35,735 bases of DNA, taken from positions 1-35,735 of the forward strand of contig JAEYXS010000116.1 in assembly GCA_023431185.1 (NCBI GenBank), given 5' to 3'. A model generated the notes under the pieces. The model searched no databases. It was not told the DNA's origin and saw only the letters and a list, made by a program, of their open reading frames with translations. The DNA comes from Verrucomicrobiota bacterium. GTDB taxonomy: Bacteria; Verrucomicrobiota; Verrucomicrobiia; Limisphaerales; JAEYXS01. Position numbers and translations under genes: made by a program. Numbering within the stretch: position 1 is the first letter of the stretch; each line of letters starts with the position of its first letter. This document shows positions 32,608 to 35,735 of this stretch, one piece after another.

Positions 32608-34482
32608 ATGTCATATCAGGTCATAGCCCGGAAGTATCGTCCTCAGAAGTTTGAGGATGTGGTGGGGCAGGAGCATGTCTCGCAGACGCTGGCGAATGCC
32701 ATCAAGGCGGGACGCATCGCGCACGCGTATCTCTTCTGCGGACCGCGCGGCACGGGCAAGACGACGATGGCGCGCATCTTCGCGAAGGCGCTGAACTGCA
32801 CGGGCGGGCCGAAGGCGGATTTCGACGTGAATGACCCGAAGTGCCAGGAGATCGCGGACGGACGTTCGCTGGACGTGATCGAGATCGACGGTGCGAGCAA
32901 TAACGGTGTGGAACAGGTGCGCGAGCTGCGCGATACCTGCCGCTTCGCCCCGGCTTCGAGCAAGTTCAAGATCTACATCATCGATGAGGTGCACATGCTC
33001 TCGACGGCGGCGTTCAATGCGTTGCTGAAGACGCTGGAAGAACCGCCCGCGCATGTGAAGTTCCTCTTCGCCACGACGGACCCGGAGAAGGTTTTGCCGA
33101 CGATCCTTTCGCGGTGCCAACGCTTTGACCTGCGGCGTATTCCGGCGAATCTCATCGTGAAACAGCTCGCGTTCATCGCGAAGGAAGAGGGTGTGGAGAT
33201 CGATGACGGGGCGCTCTTCGCCATCGCCCGGGCGGCGGATGGCGGGATGCGCGATGCGGAGTCCACGCTGGATCAATTGATCAGTTTTTGTGGTAACAAG
33301 ATCGAGGAGGGCGATGTGCTCTCGATGTTCGGGCTCACGGCGCGGAGCCAGTTGCTGGCGCTTTCGCAAGGAGTCTTGGCGGGTGAGGTGGATGGGGCGT
33401 TGCGTGAGCTCAATACGCTGGCGAAGAGCGGCAAGGATTTGGGGCGGTTGCTGAGCGATCTGCTTAGCCACATCCGTAACTTGATGATTTACCAAGTCTC
33501 CTCGGGCGATCTTTCGCTGCTGGAAGTTTCCGAGGCGGAGGCGTCGATGCTGAAGGAGCAATCCGGGCTGGTGAATGTGGACGCGCTCAGCCGCATCCTC
33601 GAAGTGCTGACAGATTGCGAAGGGCGGTTGCGCGAGGCGGTTTCCAAGAAGATTTTGATCGAGGTCGCTTTGTTGCGGGCCATCCAGGCGCGAAATGCGG
33701 TGAGCATCGATGCGGTGCTGAAGACGTTGGGACAATTGCGTGGCAGTGGTGGTGTTGCTGCTGCGCCTGCGCCAGAAGTGGCGAAGGCGCCGGCGGCTCC
33801 TGCTCCGGCAGCGGCACCGAAGCCGTTCGCCTCTTTGCGTGAGGCAGCGGCGGCGAGTCTGGGGTCGGCTGCTGCTCCAGCGGCAGTTCCTGCTCCGACA
33901 GCGAAAGTGGAGGCGCCGAAACCAGCGGCAGCAGCACCCGCTCCCACTCCGTTGCCCGCAGATGAGCCGCCGGCGATGTTCGAGGAGGCGAAATCCGCGG
34001 CACCGAAAGCGAATGTGGATATCGTGGCGTTGTGGGAGCAGGTGGTGGATGCGGTATCGCGCGTGAGTCCGTTCACGCGGTCGTATCTGCTGGAGGCGCA
34101 TCCGGTGTCCTTCCAGAACGGTGTGTTCATCATCGGGTATGACCCGGAGTTCTCGCATCATCTGAGTCTGGTGGATAACTCCAAGAATCACGGGTTGCTG
34201 CAGACCAAGTTCAAGGAACTGGGCCAGGGCGAAGTGCGCGTGAAATTCATCGAATCGCCGGAGCCGGAAGGCTGGCAACGGCGCGCGGCCACGGTGCTCA
34301 ACACACCGGAACCGGCGAAAGCAGCGGCCGCCGGCAATAGCGGAGCGGCGGCCGCGAAGTCCGACGAGAAGAAGCCGAAGACTTCGGTGGAGCCGGTGCG
34401 GATCGAAGATTTCAAGAATGATCCCTTGATCAAGAAAGCCCTCGATATTTTCAAGGGACAGATCGTGGATGTGAGGGCATAA
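32608..34482 (+). CDS. dnaX: DNA polymerase III subunit gamma/tau
   Basis: A 624-residue clamp-loader ATPase of the replisome. Walker A GPRGTGKTT is at 45-53, Walker B IIDEVHML at 124-131, sensor 1 FATTDPEK at 154-161 and the arginine-finger motif SRCQRF at 168-173. Domain III (about 245-370) and an Ala/Pro-rich linker (about 380-470) precede a C-terminal tau-like part. The zinc module after ALNC (C64) normally holds four cysteines; here only C64 and C79 remain, with ADFDVNDPK in place of the middle pair. I see no slippery frameshift site, so a single product is likely. ybaB follows 25 bases later. Confidence 0.96.
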   Translation: MSYQVIARKYRPQKFEDVVGQEHVSQTLANAIKAGRIAHAYLFCGPRGTGKTTMARIFAKALNCTGGPKADFDVNDPKCQEIADGRSLDVIEIDGASNNGVEQVRELRDTCRFAPASSKFKIYIIDEVHMLSTAAFNALLKTLEEPPAHVKFLFATTDPEKVLPTILSRCQRFDLRRIPANLIVKQLAFIAKEEGVEIDDGALFAIARAADGGMRDAESTLDQLISFCGNKIEEGDVLSMFGLTARSQLLALSQGVLAGEVDGALRELNTLAKSGKDLGRLLSDLLSHIRNLMIYQVSSGDLSLLEVSEAEASMLKEQSGLVNVDALSRILEVLTDCEGRLREAVSKKILIEVALLRAIQARNAVSIDAVLKTLGQLRGSGGVAAAPAPEVAKAPAAPAPAAAPKPFASLREAAAASLGSAAAPAAVPAPTAKVEAPKPAAAAPAPTPLPADEPPAMFEEAKSAAPKANVDIVALWEQVVDAVSRVSPFTRSYLLEAHPVSFQNGVFIIGYDPEFSHHLSLVDNSKNHGLLQTKFKELGQGEVRVKFIESPEPEGWQRRAATVLNTPEPAKAAAAGNSGAAAAKSDEKKPKTSVEPVRIEDFKNDPLIKKALDIFKGQIVDVRA

Positions 34483-34507
34483 TCATTTCACTCAACTAAA
34501 TTTTACT

Positions 34508-34819
34508 ATGTCGAGCATTGGCAAACTCATGAAACAGGCTGCGCGCATGCAGCAGCAGATGGAACAAACACAAGCGGCACTCGCAGCCCGGACGGTCGAA
34601 GCCACCAGTGGTGGCGGGGCCGTGAAAGTGACAGCGAAGTGCGATGGCACGATCGCTGCCATCAAGATCGACCCGCAGGCGTGCAATCCGGCGGATGCGC
34701 AATTGCTGGAAGACCTCGTGCTGACGGCGGCGAACAATGCGCTGAACCAGGCGAAGGAGATCTCCAACGCCGAGATGGGGAAGATCACGCAGGGCATGAG
34801 CCTGCCGGGGATGTTCTAG
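34508..34819 (+). CDS. ybaB: YbaB/EbfC family nucleoid-associated protein
   Basis: A 103-residue DNA-binding protein. It starts SSIGKLMKQAARMQQQMEQT, a coiled coil, followed by VEATSGGGAVKVTAKCDGTI and IDPQACNPADAQLLEDLVLT, the family core. It forms dimers shaped like tweezers that bind DNA. The order dnaX-ybaB-recR is conserved widely. The end KITQGMSLPGMF is typical. Size and sequence are normal. Confidence 0.95.
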   Translation: MSSIGKLMKQAARMQQQMEQTQAALAARTVEATSGGGAVKVTAKCDGTIAAIKIDPQACNPADAQLLEDLVLTAANNALNQAKEISNAEMGKITQGMSLPGMF

Positions 34820-34870
34820 GAGTGGACTTGGGCCTGATCAATGCAGCTTTTGCTTAGGCGAGTCGCCTTC

Positions 34871-34910
34871 CCCCTCACCCCGGCCCTCTCCCCAAGGGAG
34901 AGGGGGTGAA
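34871..34910 (+). repeat. CCCTCACC-CCCTCTCCC hairpin repeat
   Basis: CCCTCTCCC (34884-34892) pairs with GGGAGAGGG (34896-34904) around CAA, with outer CCTCACC / GGGGTGA adding support. It lies between ybaB and recR. The same kind of palindrome occurs in many bacterial genomes. No T-run follows. Confidence 0.7.
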
Positions 34911-34952
34911 CATTTGCCACGTTGATAGCTTAGTTGGTTCCTTTTTCTTACC

Positions 34953-35552
34953 ATGGCTTCTTTGCCACCACCGCTGAATGAACTGATCGCGTCGCTGAGC
35001 AAGCTGCCGGGCATCGGGCCGCGCTCGGCGGAGCGGCTGGCGCTGCATCTGGTGCAGGCGGAAGTGGACTCTGTGAAACGGTTGGCGCAGGCACTGGTGC
35101 AGGCGCGGGAACGGGTGCAGAGCTGCAGGGTTTGTGGGGCTTTGACGGAGGAGCAGCCGTGCAACATCTGTGCTGATGACCGGCGCGATGGCTCGATCAT
35201 CTGTGTGGTGGAGCGGGCGGTGGATATCTTGCCTTTCGAGAAATCCGGTGTGTTCAAGGGCAAGTATCATGTGCTGGGAGGGCGCATCTCGCCGCTGAAT
35301 GGTGTGGGGCCGGAGGATTTGCGCATCGCCGAACTGGAAGAGCGTGCGGGTGCGGAGGCGATCAAGGAAGTGATCCTCGCGCTGGGCACGGATGTGGAAG
35401 GTGACGCGACGGGGAACTATCTCTCCAAACGGCTCGCGGCGAAGGGCGTGAAGGTGTCGCGGCTGGCGCAGGGATTGCCGGTGGGGAGCGGGTTGGAATT
35501 TGCGGATGAGCTGACGTTGTCGCGGGCGATGGAGGGGAGAAGAGAGGTTTGA
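34953..35552 (+). CDS. recR: Recombination mediator RecR
   Basis: A 199-residue protein of RecFOR recombinational repair that helps load RecA at single-strand gaps. A helix-hairpin-helix segment is at 18-30 (LPGIGPRSAERLA). The zinc finger uses C58, C61, C70 and C73. A Toprim domain starts ICVVER (83-88) and continues through YHVLGGRISPLNGVGP and ALGTDVEGDATGNYL. The length is normal. It lies 133 bases after ybaB; the gap holds the hairpin repeat. RecO and RecF are not in this window. Confidence 0.96.
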   Translation: MASLPPPLNELIASLSKLPGIGPRSAERLALHLVQAEVDSVKRLAQALVQARERVQSCRVCGALTEEQPCNICADDRRDGSIICVVERAVDILPFEKSGVFKGKYHVLGGRISPLNGVGPEDLRIAELEERAGAEAIKEVILALGTDVEGDATGNYLSKRLAAKGVKVSRLAQGLPVGSGLEFADELTLSRAMEGRREV

Positions 35553-35553
35553 T

Positions 35554-35600
35554 GGGGAAACATCGAACGTCCAACTTCCAACGTCCAACATCGAAAGAGG
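35554..35600 (+). repeat. AACATCG five-heptamer array, copy D
   Basis: Units AACATCG, AACGTCC, AACTTCC, AACGTCC, AACATCG (35559-35593), preceded by TGGGGA and followed by AAAGAGG. It starts 2 bases after the recR stop, in gene orientation. Confidence 0.8.
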
Positions 35601-35708
35601 AAAGTTTGAGCCTCGTTCCTCGGCTAGGAAGGGGCGGTGCGCTGAGGGCAGACGCGCCCTGCCATGGATAAAAGTTTGAGGATGGAACGGTGGCACCCCT
35701 CATCCCGG

Positions 35709-35733
35709 CCTTCTCCCCTCCGAGGGGAGAAGG
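35709..35733 (+). repeat. CCTTCTCCCCT hairpin repeat, copy 2
   Basis: The 25-base hairpin is identical to 32180-32204, with the same GGCACCCCTCATCC lead-in. Confidence 0.8.
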
Positions 35734-35735
35734 AG

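Noticed and set aside
32611..34278. 555-codon reverse frame opposite dnaX
   Set aside because: Antisense shadow; the dnaX reading has Walker A, Walker B and SRC motifs.
32608..34482. Programmed frameshift in dnaX giving a short gamma form
   Set aside because: No A-rich slippery heptamer with a downstream stem was seen near the end of the ATPase part.
25974..35600. CRISPR array as an explanation of the repeated AACATCG tracts
   Set aside because: Units are 7 bases with no spacers, copies are dispersed, and no cas genes are present.

Overview
The window most likely comes from a Verrucomicrobiota bacterium, probably of the Pedosphaera/Limisphaerales kind. The grounds are: a Gram-negative lipid A gene (lpxD), many Tat- or Sec-exported sugar-related enzymes, a VapBC pair, a DnaX with a reduced zinc module, and short repeat arrays between genes. 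This placement is inferred from gene content, not from a marker-gene comparison.

Left part (1-13583). The window opens with the last codons of an IS5-type transposase. A reverse-strand GHL10-type secreted glycosidase and a TfoX N-domain protein follow. Next is a tight forward operon: an EboD-like sugar-phosphate cyclase, a Tat-exported GH18 protein, an EboF-like phosphodiesterase/phosphatase and a short PP2C phosphatase. It looks like a split, re-equipped piece of the ebo cluster, which elsewhere also encodes EboA, EboB, EboC and EboE. A terminator separates it from a reverse-strand SYLF/YSC84 protein. A D-serine dehydratase-like PLP enzyme with RidA is divergent from a D-2-hydroxyacid dehydrogenase. 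An EEP-family membrane protein, lpxD and a fatty acid desaturase follow on the reverse strand.

Middle part (13584-24937). After an AlkD-like DNA glycosylase comes a district of exported proteins: an 822-residue protein with an internal duplication, a Tat-exported polysaccharide pyruvyl transferase homologue, a LamG protein, a Tat-exported FAD oxidoreductase, a secreted metallo-beta-lactamase-fold hydrolase and a Tat lipoprotein of the Gfo/Idh/MocA family. A VapBC toxin-antitoxin pair sits inside this district, with a near-consensus promoter whose -35 box contains the stop codon of the gene before it.

Right part (24938-35735). It holds tRNA-Phe(GAA), a MobA-like nucleotidyltransferase, a secreted beta-helix protein, a membrane-anchored protein with a pseudopilin-like tail and a double-domain M16 peptidase. 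The conserved information-processing block SRP RNA - dnaX - ybaB - recR closes the window.

The most unusual signal is not a gene. Intergenic regions, mostly right after stop codons, carry many short arrays with a strict 7-base period but different unit sequences (AACATCG, GATTTAC, GATGGTG, GATAGCC, AATTATG, GACGAA-type). The AACATCG type occurs four times, each with exactly five units and an unchanged first and last unit, always in the direction of transcription. Several hairpin repeat families accompany them, and two of these show compensatory stem changes between copies.
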